Origin: Desmodesmus armatus
Lineage: Eukaryota > Chlorophyta > Chlorophyceae > Sphaeropleales > Scenedesmaceae
Length of the DNA stretch: 64,000 nt
Reading direction: 5' to 3'
Assembly (NCBI GenBank): GCA_007449985.2
Contig: VIIQ02000229.1
Coordinates: forward strand, 62,001-126,000
A program made the translations under genes and the position numbers. The notes beneath the pieces were generated by a model. The model did not search any database. It was given only the letters and a program-made list of their open reading frames with translations, and was not told where the DNA came from. Below, one piece after another: positions 14,001-25,611 of this stretch; the first letter of the stretch is position 1; every line of letters starts with the position of its first letter.

Positions 14001-14167
14001 TACGTAAACTGGCTGCACTCAGGGGCTGTTGGGGCGGTGATGCAGGGGCTCTGGGCAGCTGCAGGTGCTGTTGACCCATTCTTCATGGTGGACTGCTGCT
14101 GTGCAGCGATAGCAACCACTGCCTGCACCAGGAGCACCGGCACCAACAGGTTGAACATGCGACGCAT
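11097..14167 (-). pseudogene. Ctr copper transporter, copy A, frameshifted
   Basis: Same five-exon structure as the intact copy at 22706-25611: 14167-13774, 13506-13466, 13137-13075, 12460-12331, 11981-11097. Exons 1-4 are open. The large last exon has two single-base losses relative to copy B, both in short homopolymers: one A at about 11725-11727, just after the first membrane helix reaches GVF, and one C near 11533-11536. The 3' membrane helices therefore sit in a different frame. An extra in-frame GGC triplet lies near 11635. It could be a recent pseudogene or a consensus error in the assembly. Confidence 0.75.
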
Positions 14168-15005
14168 CTTTTGAACGTGGAATCAGCGTTTGCAAGCGCA
14201 GCTGTGGGCTTCCAGCCAGCCTGCCTGTGCCCAACGACCGAGCCGATGTGTGCAGCACGCTCTACCTAGCGAACATTTCAACTTACGGGACTACGACGAT
14301 ACCGGAGATGTGGCGATTATGACGTTGACCATGTCCCGTGGTAAAACGGTACACTGACCGAATGTAGTCCACGCAGGCTGTGGCATACCGACAATGCCTT
14401 CAATAATAGCCAATTTATTAACAGAACGTCTGAAAGCATGTCATGCAGTCCATCGGTCAGGCTGGCCCACCCACAGTCAGCACCCCTGGCCCAGCAAACT
14501 GGCTGTGTTCACCAGGACCATCTGTACTTCAGAAGGGGCTATCATACACGTTACAGATGCAGTCCTTCATCACACCATCACAAAGGCACCACTCATCATG
14601 GCAAAAGCGAAGGGTGCACATGAGCCAGCGACTTGACCGCCAACTTGGGCTACCTTGCCAAAGTAGCCCATGGGTGGCCACCCACACCACCACCACCACC
14701 TCCACAGGCTGGGGGGCTGTTCCGGTCTCAAGCATCAGAGAAGGGGCCATGGCTGCCCTCCCTCCCATCTGCCAGCGCTGAGAAACACTACTGGCACTGC
14801 AAGCAAGCACCTGACGCCCAGCATTGCGGCGTGGTGCTGACCTGGGGTCCAATGCCTGCCTAGCGCTTGTGCTCAGTCCTCCCCCCAATCGCAGTTGGCT
14901 CTCGTCTTCGCCTTTGGGGGACATGCGCACCTGCCTCAGGGGGGTAGGCCCCATACCCCCCCCCCTCCCTCGTGGCCCAACACAGAGGGATAACTAGCAC
15001 ATGCC
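14168..15005. other. intergenic region between Ctr start and coiled-coil gene end, copy A
   Basis: Both flanking genes are on the minus strand. Little coding potential is seen. The stretch holds C-rich runs near 14950 and CCACCA repeats near 14690. Upstream elements of the Ctr gene should lie in the first few hundred bases. The corresponding copy-B stretch is 25612-26448. Confidence 0.4.
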
Positions 15006-16732
15006 TTAGTCCTCCCCCTGGTCGCAGTTGGCCCGTGTGCGGCGTGTGGTGCGGCGTGTGGCATGCTGCTGCTCCTCAGCAGCAGCAGCAGCAGCCACCT
15101 CAGCAGCCTTGGCCTCCACAGCATCAGCAACCACTGCTACATCAGCATCAGCCGCAGCAGCAGCCGCTGCTGCAGCAGCCTTCTTGCCCCCCTTGCCACG
15201 CCCTCCCTTTCCACTCTTGGTGGCCCCATCTGCCGCACCAGCTGTATCAGCTGCGTCATCCCCACCAGCAGCATCAACCTCCTCTGCAGCTGCATCAACA
15301 ACAGTAACAGCTGCAGCTGTGTCACCCTCAACTGCCACCTCCCGCTCCTTCTCCTCCTGCTGCTGCTGCTGGTCAGCAGCAGGGTCTTGCTCAGCCTCGC
15401 CAGCCTCTGCTGCTGCTGCTGCTGCTGCAGCAGCAGCACCCTTCTTGCCCCGCTGCTTGCCGGTGCGTTTCCCACGCTTGGCTTTGCCTGCAGCAGGCTC
15501 GGCCACCTCAGCTGGTGCACCTGCGTCTGCTGCTGTGTCTGTGTCTGCCTCGGCGGCAGCGCCTGCTGCACTGTCCTGCTGCTCTGGCTGTGTGTCTGTG
15601 CTGATGTTGAGTCCTGACAGGGCCTCTGCTGCTGCAGTAGCCTTGCCGTCTGTGACCTGCAAAACGCAATGCACCGCACACCGGTTCAACCAGGGGCCTT
15701 AACTGCTAGAAGGCGCTATGGGGAAAGGCAGGAACAGTCTGCACACAAGGCAGGAGCAAGCAAGGCAGTGGCGGTGGCTGCGGCCCGCCGTCAAACAATC
15801 TGGCTTGTGTAGCATCCCGCCCCTTCACACACACCTCACAGAGCAAAAAACGCTACTGGTTTCCGTTGTTGTCACCCAGCCCCGCTGTTACATGAGTGAA
15901 TCCGCATGTATGACAAACATTCGGTGTCCATTACTTGGCATCTCAAGAAATCGCATCTTTCCACTCACCTCGCAAACAGCAGCCACCACCACCTCAGCCG
16001 CCACCCCAGTGCTGCCGCTGGGCATAGCCGGATAGCCGGTGCTGTTCCTGCGTGCCAGCCCAGTGCTGCTGCGGCGTGACAGCGCGCCTGTCGACTCCAC
16101 ACCAGTGCTGCTGGTGCGCCTCATGCCCAGGCTGTTCCTGCGGGCCATGCCCCCGGAGCCTGCTGGGCCGTCCAGGTCTGTGCTGAGGTTGGCTGCCTCC
16201 AGGGCAGACCGGTACCTCTCCTGCAGTATGCAGCAGCAGGGGTGGCAGACATGTGTCTTTTAAATGTCAAAGCTTGCAAAGAATCACAGGCACACTGTGC
16301 TTCAGGTCTAGGTCTGTGCTGAGGTTGGCTGCCTCCAGGGCAGACCGGTACCTCTCCTGCAGGCACAAATGTGGACCAGTGGACCAGTGGACCAGTGAGC
16401 CTTTAGTGTGATGAGAACACTCACATTTGCAAGCTGAAGGACACATGCATGACGGCAGATCGTCATCACAGTCCACAACCCGATTGACTGGAGGCGCGCG
16501 TGCCAGGGCTGCAAGGGCCGCAATCATCGCACCCAAGGGGTACCCTTATCTTTGCAGTGTGCAACGTCAGCGGTGACAGACAAGGGTGGTGCCTGCAAAC
16601 ACAGTGTGCTGCAGGAATGGGCACTGCAGCATGCTGGGCAACACAACTGCAGGCGTACCTTGAGTGTGTGTGCGACAGCCGCCTCCTTCTCTGCCGCCGC
16701 CAGTTTGTCCTTCAGCCCGGCGATGGTGCCGT

Positions 16733-16957
16733 TGAGGAACTTCACCTCCGCAAGGTGCTGACCTGAGGCACCGACAGCAGCAGCAGCAGCAGCAGCGACA
16801 GCAGCAGCAGCAGCAGCAGCAGCACAGCCAGACGTTGCAGCACTAGGCGGGCAGCGCTTGTTGCTAGACCGCCAACCCTTATCAACAAGCTACGCACGTC
16901 CCATGACTGCCGTTGAGGAACTTCACTTCCTCAAGGTGCTGGCCTGAGGCAGCGACA

Positions 16958-16989
<32 letters not shown>

Positions 16990-17270
16990 CGCAGATAGCA
17001 GCAGCAGCAGCACAGCCAGACGTTGCAGCACCAGTTGGGAAGCGCTAGTTGCTAGAGCGCCAACCCCTTATTAACAAGCTACGCACGTCCCGTGACTGCC
17101 GTTGAGGAACTTCACCTCCTCAAGGTGCTGGCCTGGGGCAGCGACAGCAGCAGCAGCAGCAGGTAGCAGCAGCGCAGCACAGCCAGGCGTTGCAGCACCA
17201 GTTGGGCAGCGCTAGTTGCTAGACCGCCAACCCCTTGTGAACAAGCCTACGCACGTCCCGTGACTGCTGT
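16733..17270. repeat. about 190-bp tandem repeat, three copies, with an exon end
   Basis: Units start near 16733, 16916 and 17104. Each has GAGGAACTTCAC..TCAAGGTGCTGGCC (the 5' end of the QHLEEVKFLN exon with its acceptor, antisense), a (CAG)n run, GCCAGACGTTGCAGCA, and CTACGCACGTCCC. Copy B has only one unit (near 28310-28420). The exon proper is the unit at 16762. Confidence 0.8.
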
Positions 17271-17329
17271 CATGTCAGCAAATCTGGGACACACTCTGTG
17301 GTGACAGTACAGCTGTCAGAGTTGCTTGG

Positions 17330-17852
17330 GCATAGCCCCCCCCCCCCCCCCCCCCCCCCCCCCGTGCGCTTTCCCCCACGTCCTCACCTGCAGGCACCAC
17401 CCCCTCTGCAACTTCTGGGGTGCCACAGATATTGCTGCTACTGGAGGCACAACTTCCCCTTTCCTCCCCCCCCCACACACACACAACACACACCCCGATC
17501 TTCCTCACCTGCAGGCACCACCCCCTCTGCCTTCACGATCTTGGCGTCAGCTGCTGCTGCCCTGGCAGCCACTGCACCCGTCTTGACTGCCCGCCTTGAC
17601 TTCTGCAAAGCCTAATACCAGAACATGATGTGCAGTTTGCCAGCCAGTCACGGCCGTCGCCATGGCTGGGGCACACCCCCCCCCCCCCCACACACACACA
17701 AACACCACCACCATCACAGACATATCTTCTTCATGTGTCCACCCCCTTCCTCACCTGCAGGCACCACCCCCTCTGCCTTCACGATCTTGGCGTCAGCTGC
17801 TGCAGCCCTGGCAGCCACTGCACCCGTCCTTGTCAGCTCGTCACGCGTCACG
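17330..17852 (-). repeat. extra copies of the VPAGEE-type exon with poly-C tract, copy A
   Basis: The sequence CCTCACCTGCAGGCACCACC (splice donor and end of the exon, antisense) occurs at about 17385, 17506 and 17750. Only the third continues through the whole exon to the junction; the second covers most of it and the first only its end. A poly-C tract of more than 20 bases lies at 17336-17363 and another at 17678. The corresponding place in copy B has a single exon (29213-29075). Confidence 0.7.
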
Positions 17853-19552
17853 TTAGACTTCATCAGCTGCCGCACAGCAAGCTGCAAGGGCTCAGCAGGC
17901 TTGTGCTCGAGTCCTTGTACGTGCAGCTGCATCCAGCCTGGATTACGGGGACCAGATCTCAGGGTGTGCTGAGTGCTCAGCCTGAGGGCCCCCTCAAGCG
18001 GCTGCGGCTCGCCGACTGCCCCCTGCTTGATGGGAAGCCGGGGCTGGCCGCAGCACTGTCGGCGCTGCCAGGGCTGCAACATCTCAGCGTTCGTGGCTGC
18101 ACCGCAGGCGACGGGCATCTGTTTTCATTCCCAAGTGTTGTCCTGCAGGCTTTGCAGCAGCTGACGTCCCTGGAGCTGTCAGTCAGTGGGCTGCAGGACC
18201 CCCTAGACAACCATCCGTCCGCAGGGCTGCAGGGTGATGACCCTGACGGCCTACAGCATCTGCAGCACCTGACGTGCCTGCAGGAGCTGCGCCTGCACTT
18301 TGAGAACTCCTACACTGTCAAGGCCAGCATGCTCCCAGCCTCTCAGCAGCTGACGCGCTTGCAGCTGTCAAAGGAGCACAAGGCATCACTCAATCTGCAT
18401 GCAGACGCCCTAGCAGATGTCCCTCAGCTGCGGCACGTTTCGTTTGCGGGTTGCAAACCCCGGATCGGCCTGCAAGGTGGCGCAGTAGCACTCGGATGCC
18501 TGCTATCGCAGCTACAGCAGCTGCAGCAGCTGACCCACCTCAGTTTGGACGACAGCTTGTATGTTTATTGGCAAGATGACCTGCCAGCAGCGTCAGCCTA
18601 CTCAGCCCTGACAGCAAGCAGCAAGCTTCAGTACCTGAACATCAGCGACTGTTCACTACCAATCGGGGTGTGGCAGCACTTGTTCCCTGCTGGCAGGCAG
18701 CTGCCACACCTGCAAGGGCTGTGCATCTCACAGGTCTGTCGCCATCATGATGCGGCCTACGTAACAGCTCCAGAAGGCAGTCGCATTTTCAGCTGCTGCC
18801 CTGGGCTACAGTCCCTTGAGATATGGGGCCTGCTCGGCTGTCGCGAGCTGCTTGCCCCACTGTCTGCCCTCAGCAGCTTAACGCAGTTGACTGTGGGGGT
18901 TCCCAACCACCAGGCGGGGCCATCCAACGGTTGGATGTGTTGTGTCAGCTAACAGGGCTGAGGCACTTGTATCTGAGGGACGAATGTGGGGCCGCAGGGT
19001 TGCTCCTGCAGCTGACACAGCTGCGGCAGCTGACGCACCTGGAGAACTGCTGGGGGCTCCATGCACAGGAACGATTCAGGAGTGTGGGTTGCAAGGTAAG
19101 TGGAGGTGATATTCCTTTGACGCCGTGTCCGACATCGGATGTTCAAGGGCAAGACCAAGTACGGTTGATGTTGTCAATTTGATACGCTGGCCCGGGTGCG
19201 CTATGTTTCAGTGCTGGCTGCAGTTGAATGGCATGCAGTATGACAACTCTTATGCTTCACGCCATGGTAACCATTGGCTGCATCTCACAGCCTGCAAGCT
19301 CATCATCTCTTGTTCTAACCACTGTGTGACTGGGAGCTGAGCAAGAAAAGTCTGTATTCATGGCTCCCGGCAGGGTATTGCATCTCGCCAAGCCCTTCAC
19401 CCCTCCATGTGTCCTTGCTTGATGTGCAGGCCCCTGGTCATGAGCCTGTGTGGCGCCAGGTGCTGCAGCACCACCTCAACAACAGCGACCCTGATGTGGC
19501 ACAGCAGGCGGCTGCAGCCCTAGCAGAGTGTGACGTGAACGCCGAAAGCTGA
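17853..19552 (+). pseudogene. LRR protein gene, copy B, 5'-truncated and frameshifted
   Basis: Begins at the duplication junction within LRR codons, with no ATG exon and no F-box-like part. The reading frame equals copy A up to about 18904. There, a one-base loss relative to copy A in a C/G-rich run (ACCACCAGGCGGGG) shifts the frame. The remaining LRR codons continue in another frame to the donor near 19096, and a last exon is at 19430-19552. It is most likely non-functional. Confidence 0.8.
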
Positions 19553-20127
19553 GTGCAGCCCCAAACTTCTGTGTGGTTCGCTGCAGTGTGGGCCACACAG
19601 CCCCGTTCTTGTAGGACGCCCGCATGTTGAACACCGTGACAGTTCAGATGTCACGCGATGATTGCGTGTGGGGTGTTTGGGTTGCAGTGTCTGAGCTATT
19701 TTGTAGCTGCTGGCAGGGCGTTGCCGGCGTACTTGCGCATTGCAGATTGCAGTCGTGTTGGTGACTGGCGGAAGGCGTGGTGTTGTAAACAGATACAGTT
19801 ACAACATTGTGGCGCTTTGACCTGTGTTGTGAAGGTCTTTGATGACAGGTGTTTGCTTGATGCAGCTGGATTTACATGGTGTAGCAAGGAACCCACTGGC
19901 CCGACACGTGTGACACATGTTACGTTCAGATGCATGTTGACGTTCATCGGTGACTGGGATGCAAATCCAACCGAAGGATTGGGACACATAGTGCTTGCAG
20001 CCTTGCTAGTGGCAAACCTTCAACACCACCCTGGTGGGTATCATCATGATAGCATGCCTCGGTGGTATGGCATGTGACACAGTGTGTCCTTCGATCCATC
20101 AATAAGCTTTGTGACAAGAGAACCACC

Positions 20128-20699
20128 GGCATGGGGTTCGCAGACTGATCGTGACAAGGGGTCCAGGCTATGTTCACAAGAAACACCAGCTCCCTAAGCT
20201 CGCATTGCAGCAACTTGTTGGCACAACACCCTACTGCTCTGTGTGACACCAGGACATGCTGTACGCCCTGCTCTTCACGCTCAACACCAAATGCCAGGAC
20301 TACCTGTCTGTTCAGGAGCTGCTGCCTCTCCAAGCGCTGTTGCAGAGGACACCTACTAGGCTGCACAACAAAGCCACCCCCCGCAAACAACTACAAAGCG
20401 ACATCATAGATAGCCCCTTAGCCAAGAACTGTGTCGCACTCAGAGCTCTTGGGCCAGACGGCTGGGAGCTGTGGGCGGCTCTGCTGCTGCATGCATGCAG
20501 GCCCCAGCACACAGCTGCAGCCACGCTGAGCTGTCCGAAGGCAGCTGCACCCACACCTGTCATCAACAGCGAGCCTGACCACGAACGTTTGTCTGTTGAA
20601 CTGCCCAAGATGGCAGGAGCAACACCAAAGTGCCAGCAGGTCCACACCATACTCGGCCATGTATGGCTGTCATGCAAGCGTCAATCAGGATGCGCCTAA
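20128..20699 (+). pseudogene. decayed plus-strand ORF fragment, copy B
   Basis: From 20253 a frame of about 148 codons reads DMLYALLFTLNTKCQDYLS.. and includes LGPDGWELWAALLLHACRP. In the same frame upstream, GPGYVHKKHQLPKLALQQ is interrupted by a single TGA shared with copy A. A plus-strand gene or gene remnant is plausible, but I recognise no family. The antisense frame is also open, so coding is uncertain. Confidence 0.35.
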
Positions 20700-22705
20700 C
20701 CAAAATAGAGTCAGAGGTAGCACTGAGCAACAAAGCTACACTCACAAAGCTACACAGGTCTCAGCCTGCTCGCAGGCTGGCCTTGACAGACACCCAACAC
20801 TTGCAACCACACTGCGCATCTCTATGGAACCCCTTGGCAACCACACTCCGCATCCCTATGAAACCCCTTCGACTGAGAAGCTCACACCCTTGCAGCTGCA
20901 GGACACCCCATCAAAAAGAGAGGCGCACTAACCCTGCCGTACCCTGCCCCGCCCCCTTCACACATCAAATCTTTCTCGTACCTGCCTGTCGGGTCTCACA
21001 ACCCTTGCTCACTCACTGTTTTCAAAAGCACAAAGGTAGCAGCCTACTAGCCTAGGATCTGCAGCCCGGCGCTGCAGTCCACACTATTATGAAAACTCCC
21101 GCCACCTTGTCGTGCCATCTCAAACTGCTGACACTCACCACCTGGCAACTACATTACAGTCATGCAGAAAGTCAAAAACTGCAAGAACAAGGCGTTAACA
21201 CACACCGTGCAGTCACACAGCCGCATGGCATATAGCAGGAGGCTGGTGCTGGGTCAGGTGCAAAACCTGCGCCTCAGACCAGCCCCAATCACCCACAGAA
21301 AGAACCCGCCTGCACCAGCAGCTTTACCTCACCGTGTGCATGCTGCAAACACACACACAGAATACATCACTGTTGTAACAACAGCTTCAGCAGTGCACAA
21401 ACATGACACAGGTGCACATCAGCAGCACATGACCTTGCCCTGAACCGCCTGCTGCGCAAATTGCTGCTGCCACTGCTTGCTGCAGCAGCAGCTGTGCAAG
21501 AGTGCAGTGCTTTGTGCCCATATGTGTGCGCTACACAGCGCGCACATGCTGCCAAGAACCTGCACGGTCACTGTGAAGCAAGGGCCACCTCTTCAGCAAA
21601 CCCGAAGTGCCACCCATGTAGGAGGTGTGCATGATGTCGCCACTGGCAGGCACCGCTGTTCTGCCAAGAGCCAGAGCAAGACTGCATGTTGCCTCAAGCA
21701 TGTTGAGCTTGACAAGCACACACACGGGCACTCCCAACCACAAACTGCAGCACGAGAGGAGTCCCTACGATGCGCGCAAACCTGTGCGGCGTGTGTGGAC
21801 AGAAAGGCGCTACGCCAGTAAGAGCCAGCTGTGTCAGCTGGAGCAGTGTGCAGGCCCTGCCAAGTGTACGCAGTGCTGCCTTTTCTGTGCTGAGTGTAAC
21901 AGTCACATGCCCAGCACGCCAGACCGTGAACAGGGTTGTGCTGCCAACCATGCCATCTGTGCTTGTGGGCCGGATCAGTAGAGCCAGCATCACGCACCAA
22001 AGATAGGGTGCAAGAGCAACAACTCCCTCAAGTAGAAAACAGCCACACTAAGAAACAAAAACCTCTGTTCGAACACACAGCGCACACAGCACACAGCTCC
22101 TGACCATCTAGCAGGCGACTGTGTTGCAGCTTCAATCAAAGCTGTATGCTGCAGCTTCAGTCGGAGCTCTACAAGCTGTCAAGCAGCAGGGCGTGCATCA
22201 TTTCACTAACCCTTTATCCTGAGAACAGGAGAGGGCAGGGCCCTCATTAGTCAAGCCGGCCAGCGTCCCGCCGCCACCATAGCCCACCATACACACCAAA
22301 CATGCCCCGTACCAGCAGCCAACGCAGCCTTGCAGCTGCACCTTGAGCCAAGGCACCAACACTCCCAACACTTCCATACACACCCAGGTCACCTGTACCC
22401 GTCCCAACAGGGCTGTTGCTGGTGCAACTGCTGCTGCTCGTCTCAGCACTGCTGCCACTGCTGCTGCTGGCTCCTGCAGACAGCAGCGGCAACTCAGCGG
22501 AACTACCACCGCCGCCGCTGTCGCTGCAGCGGTGCAGCTGCTTGCCCGCTGCTTCACCAAACAGTGCAGCTGTCAGCTGCAGCTCACAAAGCCGCGCAAG
22601 CTTGCGCAGCCCAACAACAGCACCGCTGCGACACCAGGTCGCTGTGAAAAAGCTGTTGCTACAACACCTACAAGACACAAGTTGCTGTGGTGACGGCGCG
22701 AGGCA
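20700..22705. other. non-coding stretch of copy B
   Basis: Counterpart of 9140-11096, with many small differences and no shared frame. The right end is the presumed 3' UTR of the minus-strand Ctr gene. Confidence 0.4.
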
Positions 22706-25611
22706 TCAGCTAGAGCCGCAGCCGCAGTGGCTATAGCCCTCATTTACACCTTGAGTCCACCGCCACCGGCCAAACAGCATGCTGCCGACCGCGACACCGC
22801 AAATGACCGAAAAGAACATCGGCACGTTGAAACACATCGCCGCCAGCATCAGCAGGTACGCGATGCCAGCCAGAACAAACCGTGCCACGCCACGGATGAC
22901 GTCCATGACAACGAGATCGCGCTGCATGTACGCACCGACTGCACCCGCCAGCCCCCGACCCTTCCCCTTCTTGAAGGCGCCCTTGCGGCTATGGTCGAAG
23001 CTGAGGGCACTGTCCGGCCGGGAGTCCCGCGGACCGACCCCTGCATCTCCGGCTGCTGCCCCGCCGCCGCAGCAGCCGCCCTTATCTGCCGCCGGGGCGC
23101 TGACCTGCGCCGGCGCAGTGCTGCAGCAGCTGTACGCACCACCCCCAGAGGCGTAAATCGTCGCCCTGTTGCGTTCCACGCCAGTAACAACGCCCTCGGC
23201 GAGCGGGCCGCCGCTCTCCTCGTCCATGCCGCGCTGCGAGGCAGCGGCGGCCGCAGCGAGGGCGCTACGGTGCGCGCGACGGGCCCAGAACTCCGCCTCG
23301 CGCTTGCCATATATCATCTGCAAAAACTCGTAAAAGACCCCGAGGAAGAAGATGGCAAACCATGCAGAGACGAGCTCGCTGGTGGTGCGGGGCGTCCAGG
23401 ACTTGAACAGCAGGTAGAAGGGCATCTCGTTGAAGAAATACATCTTCATGACAGGGCCTGGGGATGCGGGGCTGCCGCCGCCGCCGCTGTCGCCGCCGCT
23501 GCCACCGCTGCCGCTGTCTGTTGGGTAGCAGAACTTGAGGGTTGGGTCGGCCTTGCACATGGCGTGCCATTCTGTGCACTGGGACATCTCTGCAGCGGTA
23601 ACAGAGCGGCATGGCAAGAGGCACGCAGCTGTTGCAGTGAATGTTGCCATGAGCTGTGCGTGCTGGTGCAGTCACCCCAATGGCACCTGATCAGGCGATT
23701 CGGGTCAGACTGCAGATCAGAATTGCTGTCTTGGGCCACACTATGACACACCCTAGGCCTTCAGCAGCTGCTGACTGCCCCAGCTGCTGGTGCAATTGCA
23801 GGTGGCCGTGCTGACTTCTCCCCACCCCCTCCTCCCCAAACTTGGAGGCTGCAGGTGTGTTGCTGCTGCTGTTGCGGCCATGCCGCATCTAAAAACAGCA
23901 GGTCCCAACAATTGCCACCCACCTGGCATCTGGTAGCAGAGGTATGAGTATGTGTCCAGCAGGTCGCACTGCCCCCACTTCTTGCCTTCCTGCCAGCTGG
24001 GCATGCAGCGCTCACAGCCATCCATTGTCATCTCCTCACAAATGCTGCGGATCTGTGGGTGAGAGAAAATGCATCGTGAACGACCATACAAGATCAAGTC
24101 GTGTGTGGCGTGTCTGTATGTGTCAGCAACTGCTGATGCTCCTGATGCTCCTGATGCACACTCGTGTAGTGAGAGTTGAGCAGACAATATGGTCACAGGC
24201 AGGCAGTAGCGGCCAAGCGTCATCAGGCGTCAAGCTGCTGTCAAGACAGAGACGCGCTGCCGCTTGTGTCACCGCACGACAGCAGCACATGGTAATGCCA
24301 GTGCGTGTGCGCGTGTCCAGTCTTTCTGTAGCTGCTGAAAGCAGTGCGATGCCGCATGCTGCTGCCTCCTTATGCTGCTGCCTGCTGGTGTTGCTGCCTC
24401 CACATGCCAGCGCGCACTGGTGCAGCTGTAAGCACAGCGCTGCTGCTGCAGCTGACATGTGCTGCTGCATGCCAACTGCGCGCTATGGCAGCATCCGCAG
24501 TGTCGCTGTGCTTTGCTGCCTACCTGTGCATTGGCCTGTTCGCTGGTGGGGATGACGGTCAATCCAGTGGCAGCACAAGTGGGGACCTACAGCAGCGGCA
24601 CAGCACACACAGCAAACTTCAGCTACCTCTGCCAACAGCACGGTTTTTACTGCTGTGTCGCTGCCGAGTGTAAGTGCCTCCTACCACCCCGGACAGTGTT
24701 TCGTGGGTCAGTGGATCAAAACTGCTCAGGGACACTGCTGCTACAAGCAAAGGGCCCTCGCAATGCAGCCGATGGTTCTGTATCGCATGCTGCTGTCTCG
24801 CAGCTGCATAAGCCAGCGCAGGAGGTGCATGCACTGCGCCAGGATTTTGCTGCAGGACAGCAGGTGCGGTGCTGTGCTGGCTGCATGCTGATGCTGTGCA
24901 TAGCACCTGCGCACCTTGCTGCCGGGCACACACATTGTTCTGAAGTTTTTGCAACCTGCAGGAGCACAGGAGCAGCACCACGTCAAGGAGTGGAAGTCAG
25001 CGTCCCGACTGCGTTGGTTTGGCATGCTGCTGGCTGGCTGGCTGGGGGTGGCGTGGTGTGAGCAAGATGCACCAGCCTGACTTTGGCACCATGTGCTGCC
25101 TGCTGTTGAGATGAGCCTGGGGTACATGTAGCACTCAGACAGCACATGCAGTGGGAGCTGCTGGGTGCGCATGCCACCTACATACCCCCCTGCACAGCCC
25201 ATGCAGGTGCTGCTTACCCGACATCATGCCCATTCCAGTGTCAAGCTTGCACACTGTGGTCACGTGCTGGAAAGGGTCGCAGATATCTGGGTTATTCTTG
25301 CTGACAGTTGCTGCTCCAGGGCCTCTGGTGTCCCCGTCAGGGCCTGCTCCGCTAGCATTGCAGGCCTTGGCCACTGAGCATGCTGCCATGTAGAACATGC
25401 TGCCACACAGGCTGCCAATATCTGCCGCTGCGCTAGACTGCGGGTACGTAAACTGGCTGCACTCAGGGGCTGTTGGGGCGGTGATGCAGGGGCTCTGGGC
25501 AGCTGCAGGTGCTGTTGACCCACTCTTCATGGTGGACTGCTGCTGTGCAGCGATAGCAACCACTGCCTGCACCAGGAGCACCGGCACCAACAGGTTGAAC
25601 ATGCGACGCAT
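22706..25611 (-). CDS. Ctr-family copper transporter with Cys-Met ectodomain (503 aa)
   Basis: Exons 25611-25218, 24955-24915, 24586-24524, 24052-23923 and 23589-22706 join in matching phases. A signal peptide (MRRMFNLLVPVLLVQAVVA) opens a Cys-rich ectodomain. Near residues 171-182 it carries CEEMTMDGCERC, the CxxMxMxxCxxC motif known from Chlamydomonas assimilatory CTR proteins. MKMYFF (257-262) precedes the first membrane helix (about 276-300). The second helix has MLAAM (MxxxM) and the third GVAVG (GxxxG), both Ctr signatures. The C-terminus ends in HCGCGSS, a Cys-rich metal-handing tail. Expected role: trimeric high-affinity Cu(I) uptake at the plasma membrane. A long Gly/Ala-rich cytosolic loop separates helices 1 and 2. 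Copper-responsive GTAC cores were not systematically searched. It is the intact member of a tandem pair. Confidence 0.9.

Larger units (their letters stand above)
6234..17852. repeat. segmental tandem duplication, copy A
   Basis: The 11.6-kb unit begins inside the LRR exon (TTAGACTTCATCAGCTGCC at 6234) and ends inside an exon of the coiled-coil gene (..CTCGTCACGCGTCAC near 17850). It is followed directly by copy B. Gene order in the unit: LRR 3' part (+), decayed ORF (+), Ctr transporter (-), coiled-coil gene 3' part (-). Copy A alone carries three copies of a 190-bp repeat near 16.7-17.3 kb and extra exon copies at 17.4-17.85 kb. Confidence 0.92.
15006..17852 (-). pseudogene. 3' part of the coiled-coil gene, copy A, beheaded
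   Basis: Matches the last four exons of the gene at 26449-32359: the exon with the TRDELTRTGAVAAR segment (truncated at the duplication junction, 17852), 16762-16659, 16220-15969, and 15656-15006 with the stop. All three complete exons are open and phase-compatible. No start, promoter or upstream exon remains, because the copy abuts the LRR fragment that opens copy B. Any transcription would have to start in LRR antisense sequence. Extra copies of two exons are present in its introns. Confidence 0.75.

Noticed and set aside
15028..15702. Plus-strand frame of over 200 codons rich in Ala/Ser (also 26471-27385)
   Set aside because: It mirrors the terminal exon of the minus-strand coiled-coil gene, which is spliced in phase and ends at a proper stop.
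17853..18952. Second functional LRR gene starting near 17630
   Set aside because: The upstream frame is intron sequence of the coiled-coil gene read on the wrong strand, fused by the duplication. The F-box-like part is missing and the frame breaks at about 18904.
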